Positions 51,145 through 60,079 of a stretch of DNA of 60,079 bases are shown here, piece by piece (position 1 is the stretch's first letter; the number at the start of each line of letters is the position of its first letter). Source of the stretch: Dactylosporangium sucinum (GTDB lineage: Bacteria > Actinomycetota > Actinomycetes > Mycobacteriales > Micromonosporaceae); NCBI RefSeq assembly GCF_014647515.1, contig NZ_BMPI01000021.1, forward strand, positions 43,951-104,029, in the 5' to 3' direction. Made by a program: the position numbers and the translations under genes. The notes under the pieces were generated by a model. It did no database searches, was not told the origin of the DNA, and saw only the letters and a program-made list of their open reading frames with translations.

Positions 51145-51927
51145 CTACAGCGGCACGTCCGGGCGGGAGCATTCGATGAGGTACCGCGTGGTGTGTGCCA
51201 CGAACGGCCCGTGGTCCCGGATCCGCTCGTGCAGCTCGGCCAGCTTGTCGCGGTACCCCTCGACGGTGAACCCCGGCACGATCCAGATCACCTTCCGCAG
51301 GTACACCGCGACCGCCGCGACGTCGAAGAACTCCATCCGCAGCGTCGCCTCGCGCAGGTCGACCACCCGCAGGCCCACCCGCTCGGCGTCGGCGACCGCC
51401 CGCGCCGGGCTGCGCCCGTCGCCGACCGGCTGCGGCCCCATCATGAAGTCGGTGAGGTCGGCGGCGGTGCCGACGCCGACGTGCTGGGCGAAGTAGGTGC
51501 CGCCGGGGGCCAGGACGCGGGCCAGCTCGGGCCAGTTCACCGACACGGGGTGCCGGCTGGAGACCAGGTCGAACCGGCCGTCGGGGAACGGCAGCGGCGC
51601 GTCGTCGGGGACCTCGGCCACCTCGGCCCGCCACGGCGCCAGGGCGGCGCGGGCCAGGGCGGCGTTCGGCGGCCAGGACTCGGTCACCGCCAGTACCGCC
51701 GGAACCTCCGCCGCGCCGGTCAGCGCCGCGCGCACCACCTCGCCGCCCCCGGTCTGCACGTCCAGCGCGGCGCGCGCCGCCGCGTACCGTCCCGCGAGCC
51801 GCCGGGCGTACCCCCAGGGCGGACGCTCCTCGGTCGCCCGGGTCGGCGGGCCTGCGAACCAGGAGAAGTCCCAGCCCTCGACCGGCACGCTCGCACCCTC
51901 GTCGAGCAGCGATTCCAGCGTTCGCAC
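51145..51927 (-). CDS. SAM-dependent methyltransferase
   Basis: The 260-residue protein has the glycine-rich SAM motif LDVQTGGGEVV at 55-65, VTESWPPN as the acidic second strand and RFDLVSSRHPVSVNWPELARVLAPGG as the post-motif region. It is a class I methyltransferase of unknown substrate. GTG 51927 follows GGAAGG. Its gene is 46 bases upstream of mdh on the same strand. SAH produced by such enzymes is removed by AhcY elsewhere in the window. Confidence 0.9.
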   Translation of the reverse strand: MRTLESLLDEGASVPVEGWDFSWFAGPPTRATEERPPWGYARRLAGRYAAARAALDVQTGGGEVVRAALTGAAEVPAVLAVTESWPPNAALARAALAPWRAEVAEVPDDAPLPFPDGRFDLVSSRHPVSVNWPELARVLAPGGTYFAQHVGVGTAADLTDFMMGPQPVGDGRSPARAVADAERVGLRVVDLREATLRMEFFDVAAVAVYLRKVIWIVPGFTVEGYRDKLAELHERIRDHGPFVAHTTRYLIECSRPDVPL

Positions 51928-51962
51928 GATTGCACCTTCCGTCGCCGGGGCATCACCCGGAT

Positions 51963-52223
51963 ATGACGATCATTCCGCAGACCGCCCCGCTGTGGCTGGC
52001 CACCAGCGCGGACGACGAGATCGTGGCCGGCCGGGTCATCGGCTGGCAGACCGGGCACGTACAGCCGCTGCCGCTCGTCGCGTGGACCGACGAGACCGGC
52101 CGGCTGCACCGGGTGGGCACGCCGGTGCACCCGGTCGTGTGGCTGGGTGAGACGCGCGGGGAGGCGGTCGAGTCGGCGGCGCGGGAGACGAGGCCGGCGG
52201 CGTCAGGCAGCGGCCGCCCGTAG
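51963..52223 (+). CDS. Small uncharacterised protein
   Basis: The 86-residue protein starts MTIIPQTAPLWLATSADDE and continues GRVIGWQ, LPLVAWTDETGRLHRVG and PVVWLGETRGEAVESA, a plausible small beta-rich fold. It resembles hypothetical proteins of actinobacteria; no function is known to me. It is divergent from the methyltransferase and its last 21 bases overlap the end of the next, convergent gene. The ribosome site is weak. Confidence 0.6.
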   Translation: MTIIPQTAPLWLATSADDEIVAGRVIGWQTGHVQPLPLVAWTDETGRLHRVGTPVHPVVWLGETRGEAVESAARETRPAASGSGRP

Positions 52224-52514
52224 CTGGTCGGTCGTCTCCCGGAAGATCTCGGCGAGCGGCCGGACCAGGTCGGGGCGCTCCTCCATGAGGTCGCCGAGGC
52301 GGACCCGCCACAGGCCCGACTCGAGCGCGGCGGACTCGTAGCCGTAGCCGCGCACCATCCGGGCGCGGGAGTCCATGACGAGCTGCCCCCACGGCGGGCC
52401 GGCCTGCTGGTTGAGCCAGTTGGCGAACCACACGGCCCAGTCGTTGTCGGCTGACGCGTGGACGATCACCCGGGCCCCGTCCCACGCGACGCGCTGCAGG
52501 TGCGGCGTCGGCAT
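52203..52514 (-). CDS. Small uncharacterised protein
   Basis: The 103-residue protein includes VAWDGARVIVHASADNDWAVWFANWLNQQAGPPWGQLVMDS and a helical C-terminus LVRPLAEIFRETTDQLRAAAA in that order. Several Trp residues suggest a compact fold. I do not recognise it. ATG 52514 is used; an upstream ATG at 52589 would run into the aminotransferase promoter region. It is divergent from the aminotransferase. Confidence 0.58.
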   Translation of the reverse strand: MPTPHLQRVAWDGARVIVHASADNDWAVWFANWLNQQAGPPWGQLVMDSRARMVRGYGYESAALESGLWRVRLGDLMEERPDLVRPLAEIFRETTDQLRAAAA

Positions 52515-52569
52515 CCATCGATCGTGGACCCGGCCGGCGAGCTGCGCAAGTACCGTACCGTTCGCTGGT

Positions 52570-53676
52570 ATGCCTACCATCCAGTACACCGGCCGGCCCG
52601 GGGTCCTCGACCTTTCGTGGGGCCATCCGCACCCGGATGCGCTGCCCGTCGGTGACTGGGCCGCGGCGACGGAGGCCGCCCTGCGGGAGTTCGGCTGGCG
52701 GGCCCTCGCATACGGCTACGAGGCCGGCCCGGTCGAGCTGGCGCAGTGGCTGCGGGAGCGGCTCGCCGTGACCGACGGGCGCGCCCCGGCGCCGGGCGAG
52801 GTGTTCGTGACGGCCGGCGCCTCGCACGCCCTGGAGCTGGTGTCGACCCAGCTCGTCGCGCCCGGCGACGTCGTGCTCGTCGACGCGCCGACCTACCACC
52901 TGGCCCTGCGGGTCCTGGCCGACCGGCGGGCCTCCCTCGTCGAGGTACCGCCGGATCCCGACGCTTTCGAGGAGACCGTGACGCGGCTGCGCCGGGCCGG
53001 TCGGAGGGTGTCCTTCTACTATCTCGTGCCGACGTTCGGCAACCCCACCGGCGCGTCCCTGCCGGCCGCGGCGCGCCGGGCGCTGCCGGCCGTCGCCGAC
53101 CGGCTCGGGGTGCCGGTGGTCGAGGACGACACGTACCGCGAGCTGGCCTACGACGATCCCGCGCCCCCGTCGCTGTGGGCGTCGTGCGAGGGGGCGCGGG
53201 TGGTGCGGATCGGCTCGTTCGCCAAGTCGGTCGCGCCGGGCCTGCGGCTGGGCTGGCTGACCGGCCCGCCGGACCTGGTCGCGGCCCTGGTCGACCGCGG
53301 GTACGTCGACAGCGGCGGGGGCGTCAACCACACGGTGGCGCTGACGATGGCCGCGTTCGGCCGTTCGGGCGCGTTCGCGCGGCACGTGGCGTCGGCGGTG
53401 GCGCGCTACCGGGCCCAGCGGGACGCGCTGGTGACCGCGCTGCACGCCGCGGGGGTGGCGTGCCCGGTGCCGGCCGGCGGCTGGTTCGTCTGGCTCCCCG
53501 GCTCGTCGGCGCTGCTCCCGGCGGCGGAGGCGGCCGGCGTGTCGTTCGTGCCCGGCCGCCGGTTCTTCGCGAGCGGCGGCCCCGACGACCACGTGCGGCT
53601 GTCGTTCTCGATGCTGGGCCCGGCGGAGCTGGCCGAGGCCGCCCGCCGGCTGGCCCCGCTGCTCACGCCGTCATGA
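52570..53676 (+). CDS. PLP-dependent aminotransferase, class I/II
   Basis: The 368-residue enzyme has PLP-binding Lys219 in GSFAKSVAPGLRLGW, VPTFGNPTGASLPAAAR near 155, VVEDDTYRELAYDD and the substrate arginine region VRLSFS. This form without a DNA-binding domain is close to 2-aminoadipate (LysN-like) and valine-type aminotransferases. ATG 52570 has no Shine-Dalgarno; a TACCGT repeat eight bases upstream may be a -10. It is convergent with the MFS gene, four bases apart. The substrate is not known. Confidence 0.92.
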   Translation: MPTIQYTGRPGVLDLSWGHPHPDALPVGDWAAATEAALREFGWRALAYGYEAGPVELAQWLRERLAVTDGRAPAPGEVFVTAGASHALELVSTQLVAPGDVVLVDAPTYHLALRVLADRRASLVEVPPDPDAFEETVTRLRRAGRRVSFYYLVPTFGNPTGASLPAAARRALPAVADRLGVPVVEDDTYRELAYDDPAPPSLWASCEGARVVRIGSFAKSVAPGLRLGWLTGPPDLVAALVDRGYVDSGGGVNHTVALTMAAFGRSGAFARHVASAVARYRAQRDALVTALHAAGVACPVPAGGWFVWLPGSSALLPAAEAAGVSFVPGRRFFASGGPDDHVRLSFSMLGPAELAEAARRLAPLLTPS

Positions 53677-53680
53677 CGGC

Positions 53681-54823
53681 TCAGGCGACCGTCCGCGCGC
53701 GGCCCGACAGCCACGCGAAGAGCGCCATCGCGGCGGTCAGGCCGCACAGGACGACGACCGGGACCGTCCACGAGCCCGCCGCGTCGCGCAGGGCGCCGAC
53801 GAGGACCGGGCCGCCGGCCGCCAGGAGGTAGCCCGTCGACTGGGCCATCGCCGACAGGGCCGCGGCCTGGCGGGCGTCCGTCGTGCGGAGGCTGAACAGC
53901 GACAGGCACACCACGATCGCCATGCCGGCGCCGAAGCCCGCCACGAGCACCGCGGCGAGCGCCCACCACGGGTTCCACGGCAGCCACTGCAGGCCGGCCA
54001 GGCCGGCGCCGATGCAGGCCGCGCAGCCGAGGCCGACCAGCCGCTGGTCGGAGCGGGCGCGCATGAACAGCGGGACGATCAGGTTGGCGGCGACGGCCGC
54101 GGCGAGGTACCCGAACAGGTGCCACCCCGCCACCGCCGGGGCGATGCCGTGGTCGCGCTCGATCGTCGGCAGCCAGGTGATGAGGACGTAGAAGGCGAGC
54201 GACTGCGTGCCCATGAACAGGGTCACCTGCCAGGCCAGGACGCTGCGCCAGGGCAGCGGCGCGCGGGCCGCGCCGCTGGCGCCCGGCTCGGCCGACCGCA
54301 CCGACGGCGCCCACACCACCAGCGCCACGACGACCAGCAGCGCCCACGACGCCAGGGCCCAGCGCCAGCCGGCCAGCGCCGCGGCGAGCGGGACGGCCGT
54401 GCCGGAGGCGACCGCCGCGACCACGCTCTGCGTCGCCGAGTAGCCGCCGGTGACCGGGGCGACCCGGTCCGGGAAGTCGCGCTTGACGACGCTGGGCAGC
54501 AGGACGTTGAAGCAGGCGATGGCGGCGCCGACGGCGACCGTGCCGATCCACAGCTGCGCGGGCAGCGACCGCACCGCGATGCCGCCCGCGAGCAGCAGCA
54601 GCGCGATCCCCAGGCTGCGCTCCAGCCCGGCCCGGCCGGCGACGAGCGGCGCGACGAGCGAGAACACCGCGAACGCGAGCAGCGGCAGGGTGGTGAGCAG
54701 CCCGGCCGCGGCCGAGGACAGGCCGAGGTCGGCGCGGATGTCGCTGACGAGCGGGCCGACGGAGGTGAGCGGGGCCCGGCCGACCGCGCCGATGAGCAGC
54801 ACGCCGAGCAGCAGCCGTCTCAC
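53681..54823 (-). CDS. MFS transporter, CynX/NimT-like
   Basis: The 380-residue membrane protein has about twelve hydrophobic helices. The start LLLGVLLIGAVGRAPLTSVGPLVSDIRADLGLS and FNVLLPSVVKRDFPDRVAPVTGGYS near 120 are typical of the cyanate/nitroimidazole transporter group. GTG 54823 overlaps the TetR stop (GTGA), so the regulator and exporter form an operon. Export of a toxic small molecule sensed by the TetR protein is the likely job. Confidence 0.92.
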   Translation of the reverse strand: MRRLLLGVLLIGAVGRAPLTSVGPLVSDIRADLGLSSAAAGLLTTLPLLAFAVFSLVAPLVAGRAGLERSLGIALLLLAGGIAVRSLPAQLWIGTVAVGAAIACFNVLLPSVVKRDFPDRVAPVTGGYSATQSVVAAVASGTAVPLAAALAGWRWALASWALLVVVALVVWAPSVRSAEPGASGAARAPLPWRSVLAWQVTLFMGTQSLAFYVLITWLPTIERDHGIAPAVAGWHLFGYLAAAVAANLIVPLFMRARSDQRLVGLGCAACIGAGLAGLQWLPWNPWWALAAVLVAGFGAGMAIVVCLSLFSLRTTDARQAAALSAMAQSTGYLLAAGGPVLVGALRDAAGSWTVPVVVLCGLTAAMALFAWLSGRARTVA

Positions 54824-55395
54824 GCCAGCTCCGCCGCGATCGCGCGCAGCGCCTCGGTGAGGTCGCGGCCCGACGGCGCGTTGGCCGGGTCGATGAGCCA
54901 CTGGGCGATCAGCCCGGTCAGCAGCGCCTGGTAGAACGAGCCGACCTGCTGCGCCTTCTCCCGCTCGACGGCGGCGTCGATCTGGTGGAACACGTGCGCC
55001 CACAGCGCCCGGGCGCCCTGCATGCCGTCGGCGAGGAGGCTGCGCAGCTCGGGCGCGTGGTCCATCTGCAGGACGGCGTCGAACGTCGCGACGAGCATCG
55101 GGCGGTGGGCGGCCATGGTGTCGAGCACGCGCGTCCAGTACGCCTCGAAGCGGGCCAGGCCGGTGAGCTCCTCCCCGCCCGGGCCGAGCAGCACGGCGGC
55201 CAGCTCGTGGCCCCAGGTCTCGATGGCCCGCATGAGGGCGGCGTTGAGCAGCGCCTCCGTCGAGCCGTAGTGGTAGCCGATCGAGCCGAGGTTGGTGCCG
55301 GAGGCGGCGACGATGTCGCGGGCGGTGGTGCGCGCGTAGCCCTTCTCGTAGAGGCAGCGGACCGCGCCGTCGAGGAGGTCTTCGCGGTGTCCCAT
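54820..55395 (-). CDS. TetR-family transcriptional regulator
   Basis: The 191-residue regulator has the helix-turn-helix ARTTARDIVAASGTNLGSIGYHYGSTEALLNAAL at about 22-55 and a helical ligand domain. It is the first gene of an operon with the MFS transporter and is divergent from an FAD monooxygenase. Three GCGTATA-type half-sites between them should be its operator. A TATACT -10 (55414-55409, minus strand) lies inside one half-site, so it probably represses itself and the monooxygenase. Confidence 0.95.
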   Translation of the reverse strand: MGHREDLLDGAVRCLYEKGYARTTARDIVAASGTNLGSIGYHYGSTEALLNAALMRAIETWGHELAAVLLGPGGEELTGLARFEAYWTRVLDTMAAHRPMLVATFDAVLQMDHAPELRSLLADGMQGARALWAHVFHQIDAAVEREKAQQVGSFYQALLTGLIAQWLIDPANAPSGRDLTEALRAIAAELA

Positions 55396-55408
55396 GGGCG
55401 GTGATCAT

Positions 55409-55452
55409 AGTATACGCACGTTCTATACAAGCGTATAAGACACGCGTATAGT
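55409..55452. promoter_or_regulatory. TetR operator with overlapping divergent promoters
   Basis: TATACGC at 55411-55417 and GCGTATA at 55431-55437 form an inverted repeat with a 13-base centre; a further GCGTATA at 55444-55450 is a direct repeat 13 bp on. They overlap TATACT (-10 leftwards) and TATAGT at 55447-55452 (-10 rightwards). Confidence 0.78.
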
Positions 55453-55460
55453 CGCCGGGC

Positions 55461-56621
55461 ATGGACATCCTCGTCTCGGGCGCCGGCATCGCCGGGCCCG
55501 CCCTCGCGCACTGCCTGCACGCGCACGGCCACCGGGTCACCGTCGTCGAGCGGGCGCCGGCGCCGCGGCCCGGCGGCTGGGCGGTCGACTTCCGCGGCCG
55601 GGTCCACCTCGGCGTCCTGGAGCGCACCGGGCTGCTGCCGCTGGTGCGCCCGCACGCCACCCGCACCGGCGACCTGGCGGTCGTCGACGGTGCCGGGCGC
55701 CGGGTGGCGACCATGCCGGCCGCCGCCTTCTCCGGCGACCTGGAGGTGCTGCGCGGCGACCTCAGCCGGGTGCTCGTCGCCGCGACGCGCGAGCACACGC
55801 GGTACGCCTTCGGCCGCCGGATCAGCTCGATCGAGCAGGACCCGGACGGGGTCGACGTCACCTTCGACGACGGGTCGGGCGGGCGGTTCGACCTCGTCGT
55901 CGGCGCCGACGGGCTGCGCTCGGCCGTGCGGCGGCTGGCGTTCGGCGACGACCCGGGGGCGCTGCGGCCACTGGGCCTGTTCGGCTGCGTGTTCAGCGTG
56001 CCCGGGACCTGGGACGACGTGCTCTACAGCGAGCCGGGGCGCTCGGTCACCGTGGCCTCCCCACACGGGCGCGACGCCGTCGCACAGCTCTTCTTCACCC
56101 TCTCACAGCAGGTGTACGGGCGGGAGCGCGCGACCGTCACGGCAGCGTTCGAGGGCGCCGGGTGGCGGGTGCCGGAGCTGCTCGACGCGCTGTCGCGCTC
56201 CGACGACTGGTGGTTCGACGAGGCCACGCAGGTGGTCCTGGACCGGTGGTCCACGGGGCGGGTCGTGCTGCTCGGCGACGCGGCGCACGCCGCCGGCCCG
56301 GGCGGCAACGGCACCGGCCTGGCCGTCGTCGGGGCCTACGTGCTGGCGTCGGAGCTGGCTTCCGGCGACGTGCCCTCGGCGCTCGCGCGCTACGAGGCGG
56401 TCATGCGGCCCTATGCGGCCACCTGCCAGAAGCAGGCGGCGGGCGGGGCCGCGTTCCTGGCGCCGGCCACCGACCGGCAGATCGCGCAGCGCAACCGGTT
56501 CTTCCGGCTCATGGGTGGATTACCGCCGCTGCGGCGGTTGTTCGCCCGGATGGCGACCCGCACGGCGACCGCCGTGCGACTGCCGGACTATCAGTGGCCT
56601 GGGTCACATGTGGTTGCCTGA
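55461..56621 (+). CDS. FAD-dependent monooxygenase, PHBH fold
   Basis: The 386-residue protein has the FAD motif VSGAGIAGPALAHCL at 5-19, DLVVGADGLRSAVR near 145 and GDAAHAAGPGGNGTG near 273, the three blocks of aromatic hydroxylases. Such enzymes add oxygen to phenols, polyketides or drugs such as tetracyclines and rifamycins. Divergent placement from TetR and an MFS exporter suggests a small detoxification set. The start is ATG 55461; the TATAGT -10 is eight bases upstream. Confidence 0.93.
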   Translation: MDILVSGAGIAGPALAHCLHAHGHRVTVVERAPAPRPGGWAVDFRGRVHLGVLERTGLLPLVRPHATRTGDLAVVDGAGRRVATMPAAAFSGDLEVLRGDLSRVLVAATREHTRYAFGRRISSIEQDPDGVDVTFDDGSGGRFDLVVGADGLRSAVRRLAFGDDPGALRPLGLFGCVFSVPGTWDDVLYSEPGRSVTVASPHGRDAVAQLFFTLSQQVYGRERATVTAAFEGAGWRVPELLDALSRSDDWWFDEATQVVLDRWSTGRVVLLGDAAHAAGPGGNGTGLAVVGAYVLASELASGDVPSALARYEAVMRPYAATCQKQAAGGAAFLAPATDRQIAQRNRFFRLMGGLPPLRRLFARMATRTATAVRLPDYQWPGSHVVA

Positions 56622-56646
56622 TGGGAACAGAGGGAACGGTTTGTAA

Positions 56647-56667
56647 CTTAAGCCTGGCACGCTCAAC
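56647..56667 (+). promoter_or_regulatory. HAIR-like HspR operator before lon
   Basis: CTTAAG-N9-CTCAAC matches the HspR inverted repeat CTTGAG-N9-CTCAAG in 10 of 12 positions with exact spacing. In Streptomyces, lon is in the HspR regulon. Confidence 0.72.
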
Positions 56668-56686
56668 TACTGATGGCAGGTGTGTC

Positions 56687-59014
<2,328 letters not shown>

Positions 59015-59033
59015 CCGCTGCGGCGGTGTTCGC

Positions 59034-59064
59034 GCGGCCCGCGCCCTTCCCGGGCGCGGGCCGC
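59034..59064 (+). terminator. Terminator hairpin after lon
   Basis: Perfect 13-bp stem GCGGCCCGCGCCC/GGGCGCGGGCCGC with loop TTCCC, 19 bases past the lon stop. Confidence 0.85.
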
Positions 59065-59136
59065 TCGCGCTCTTCCCGGGACTCTGTTGTGCAGGACGAG
59101 GTCCGAATGGCGCCGGAAAATGTCGTACCCGGGGCA

Positions 59137-59142
59137 TAGGGT
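59137..59142 (+). promoter_or_regulatory. -10 box of nth, leaderless
   Basis: TAGGGT, seven bases before GTG 59150. Confidence 0.52.
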
Positions 59143-59149
59143 TCGGGCC

Positions 59150-59863
59150 GTGGTTGTTGCTGAGGTTGTGTTCGACACCGCCGCGGTCCGGCGGGCCCGC
59201 AAGATCCTGCGCCTCCTGCGGGTGCGTTACCCCGACGCGCGGCTGGAGCTCGACTTCGCCTCGCCCCTGCAGCTGCTGGTCGCCGCCGTCCTGGCCGCCC
59301 AGACGCTCGACGAGCGCGTCAACGCCGTGACCCCGGCCCTGTTCGCGCGCTATCCCACGGCCGCCGACCTGGCCGCCGCCGAGCCGGCCGAGATGGAGCA
59401 GATCCTGGTCCCGGTCGGTTACTACCGCAAGAAGACCCAGTCGGTGATCGCCCTGGCCGCCGCGCTGGTCGAGCACCACGGCGGCGAGGTCCCCCGCACG
59501 GTGGACGAGCTGGTCGCCCTGCCCTGGGTCGGCCGCAAGACCGCCAACATGGTCCTTGGCAACGCGTTCTCCATCGCCGCCGTCTCCGTCGACACCCACG
59601 TGAGCCGCGTGGCCGAGCGCCTCGGCTGGTCCCCGGCCCGCGACGTCGACACGGCCGAGGTGGCCATCCGCACCCTGTTCCCCCGCAAGGACTGGGTCGA
59701 GGCCAACCTCCTGCTGATCCTCCACGGCCGCCGCACGTGCCACTCCCAGAAGCCGGCCTGCGGCGCCTGTCCCCTGCTGGCCGACTGCCCGTCGGCCGGC
59801 CTGGCCGGCAAGGGCGAGCTGGACCCCGACAAGGCCCGCGCCCTGCTCAAGGACCCGGCGTAG
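59150..59863 (+). CDS. nth: Endonuclease III
   Basis: The 237-residue DNA glycosylase/AP lyase removes oxidised pyrimidines. The helix-hairpin-helix LPWVGRKTANMVLGNAF carries the catalytic Lys, VSVDTHVSRVAERLG the catalytic Asp, and CHSQKPACGACPLLADC the CX6CX2CX5C iron-sulfur loop. GTG 59150 is chosen because a -10 box is seven bases upstream; an in-frame ATG at 59087 would lie before this promoter. In many actinobacteria nth is near a Crp-type gene; here lon precedes it. Confidence 0.96.
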   Translation: MVVAEVVFDTAAVRRARKILRLLRVRYPDARLELDFASPLQLLVAAVLAAQTLDERVNAVTPALFARYPTAADLAAAEPAEMEQILVPVGYYRKKTQSVIALAAALVEHHGGEVPRTVDELVALPWVGRKTANMVLGNAFSIAAVSVDTHVSRVAERLGWSPARDVDTAEVAIRTLFPRKDWVEANLLLILHGRRTCHSQKPACGACPLLADCPSAGLAGKGELDPDKARALLKDPA

Positions 59864-60004
59864 CGCCCCCGCCCCGATCCGGAGCCCGGCCGAGAAGCCC
59901 GGCCCGTCCACGACAGCGGCAGCCCCCGCCACCACCCCGGCCGCCACGCCATCGCTCGCCATCGCTCGGCCTGCACTGGCGCCGGACCCCGGCGGCCCGG
60001 CGCG

Positions 60005-60079
60005 CCGCGCAGCCAGCCGCCGCGCAGCCAGCCGCCGCGCAGCCAGCCGCCGCGCAGCCAGCCGCCGCGCAGCCAGCCG
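60005..60079. repeat. 15-bp tandem repeat reaching the window edge
   Basis: Five identical copies of CCGCGCAGCCAGCCG run without spacers to the last base, so more copies may follow. The unit length is a multiple of three, so in a coding frame it would give a repeated pentapeptide such as AQPAA or PRSQP. No start or frame is visible in the window. Confidence 0.9.

Noticed and set aside
60005..60079. CRISPR array at the right edge.
   Set aside because: Units are contiguous 15-mers with no spacers and no cas genes are present.

Overview
The window is chromosomal DNA of a very GC-rich actinobacterium, most likely Micromonosporales. Four things support this: nearly every codon ends in G or C; many genes start with GTG; about a dozen genes look leaderless, with a TANNNT -10 box six or seven bases before the start codon; and several families are typical of actinobacteria (polyphosphate glucokinase, SAH riboswitch before ahcY, HAIR-like box before lon, BTAD regulator, actinobacterial LexA box at dinB). 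The genus is an inference. I see no rRNA, tRNA, CRISPR array, transposase gene or phage gene.

1-14.6 kb: accessory-looking genes. A cut hypothetical gene, a VapB/VapC-like pair, an ArsR plus SRPBCC pair, an ADP-ribosylglycohydrolase, an ABC-2 exporter divergent from a MarR/GbsR-type regulator with a clear operator, a SnoaL-like protein and a small unknown protein. Then a compact NRPS-independent siderophore (NIS) locus with two short IucA/IucC-type synthetases and a PLP decarboxylase, followed by def, a membrane-anchored solute-binding plus VWA protein and an alpha/beta hydrolase. The + strand is C-rich here whichever strand is coding, and this asymmetry fades near 14.6 kb.

14.6-31 kb: a three-hairpin repeat and a long palindrome precede a SNF2 helicase and SWIM protein. 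Then come ahcY with an SAH riboswitch, an RsbW-like kinase, a DUF1275 protein and nadK. Next is a redox/signalling module of UBP zinc finger, receiver-flavoprotein fusion and cNMP-domain histidine kinase. A BTAD regulator, an alpha/beta hydrolase and LexA-box dinB follow.

31-42.5 kb: a probable oligosaccharide operon read leftwards, with a LacI regulator, solute-binding lipoprotein, Opp-type ABC transporter and GH1 beta-glucosidase. Beside it lie a Ser/Thr kinase and a polyphosphate glucokinase that could phosphorylate the released glucose.

42.6-48.8 kb: a small zinc protein, then six overlapping genes forming a stressosome-type module: RsbR, RsbS, RsbT, an RsbT-like/RsbX-like fusion, a hybrid histidine kinase and a receiver-PP2C phosphatase. 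No sigma factor is beside them.

48.9-60 kb: epoxide hydrolase, malate dehydrogenase, methyltransferase, two small unknown proteins, aminotransferase, MFS exporter with TetR, divergent FAD monooxygenase, lon, endonuclease III, and a 15-bp tandem repeat running to the window edge.

Three copies of a short three-hairpin element (7.4, 14.6 and 26.8 kb) are the most unexplained DNA-level structure.
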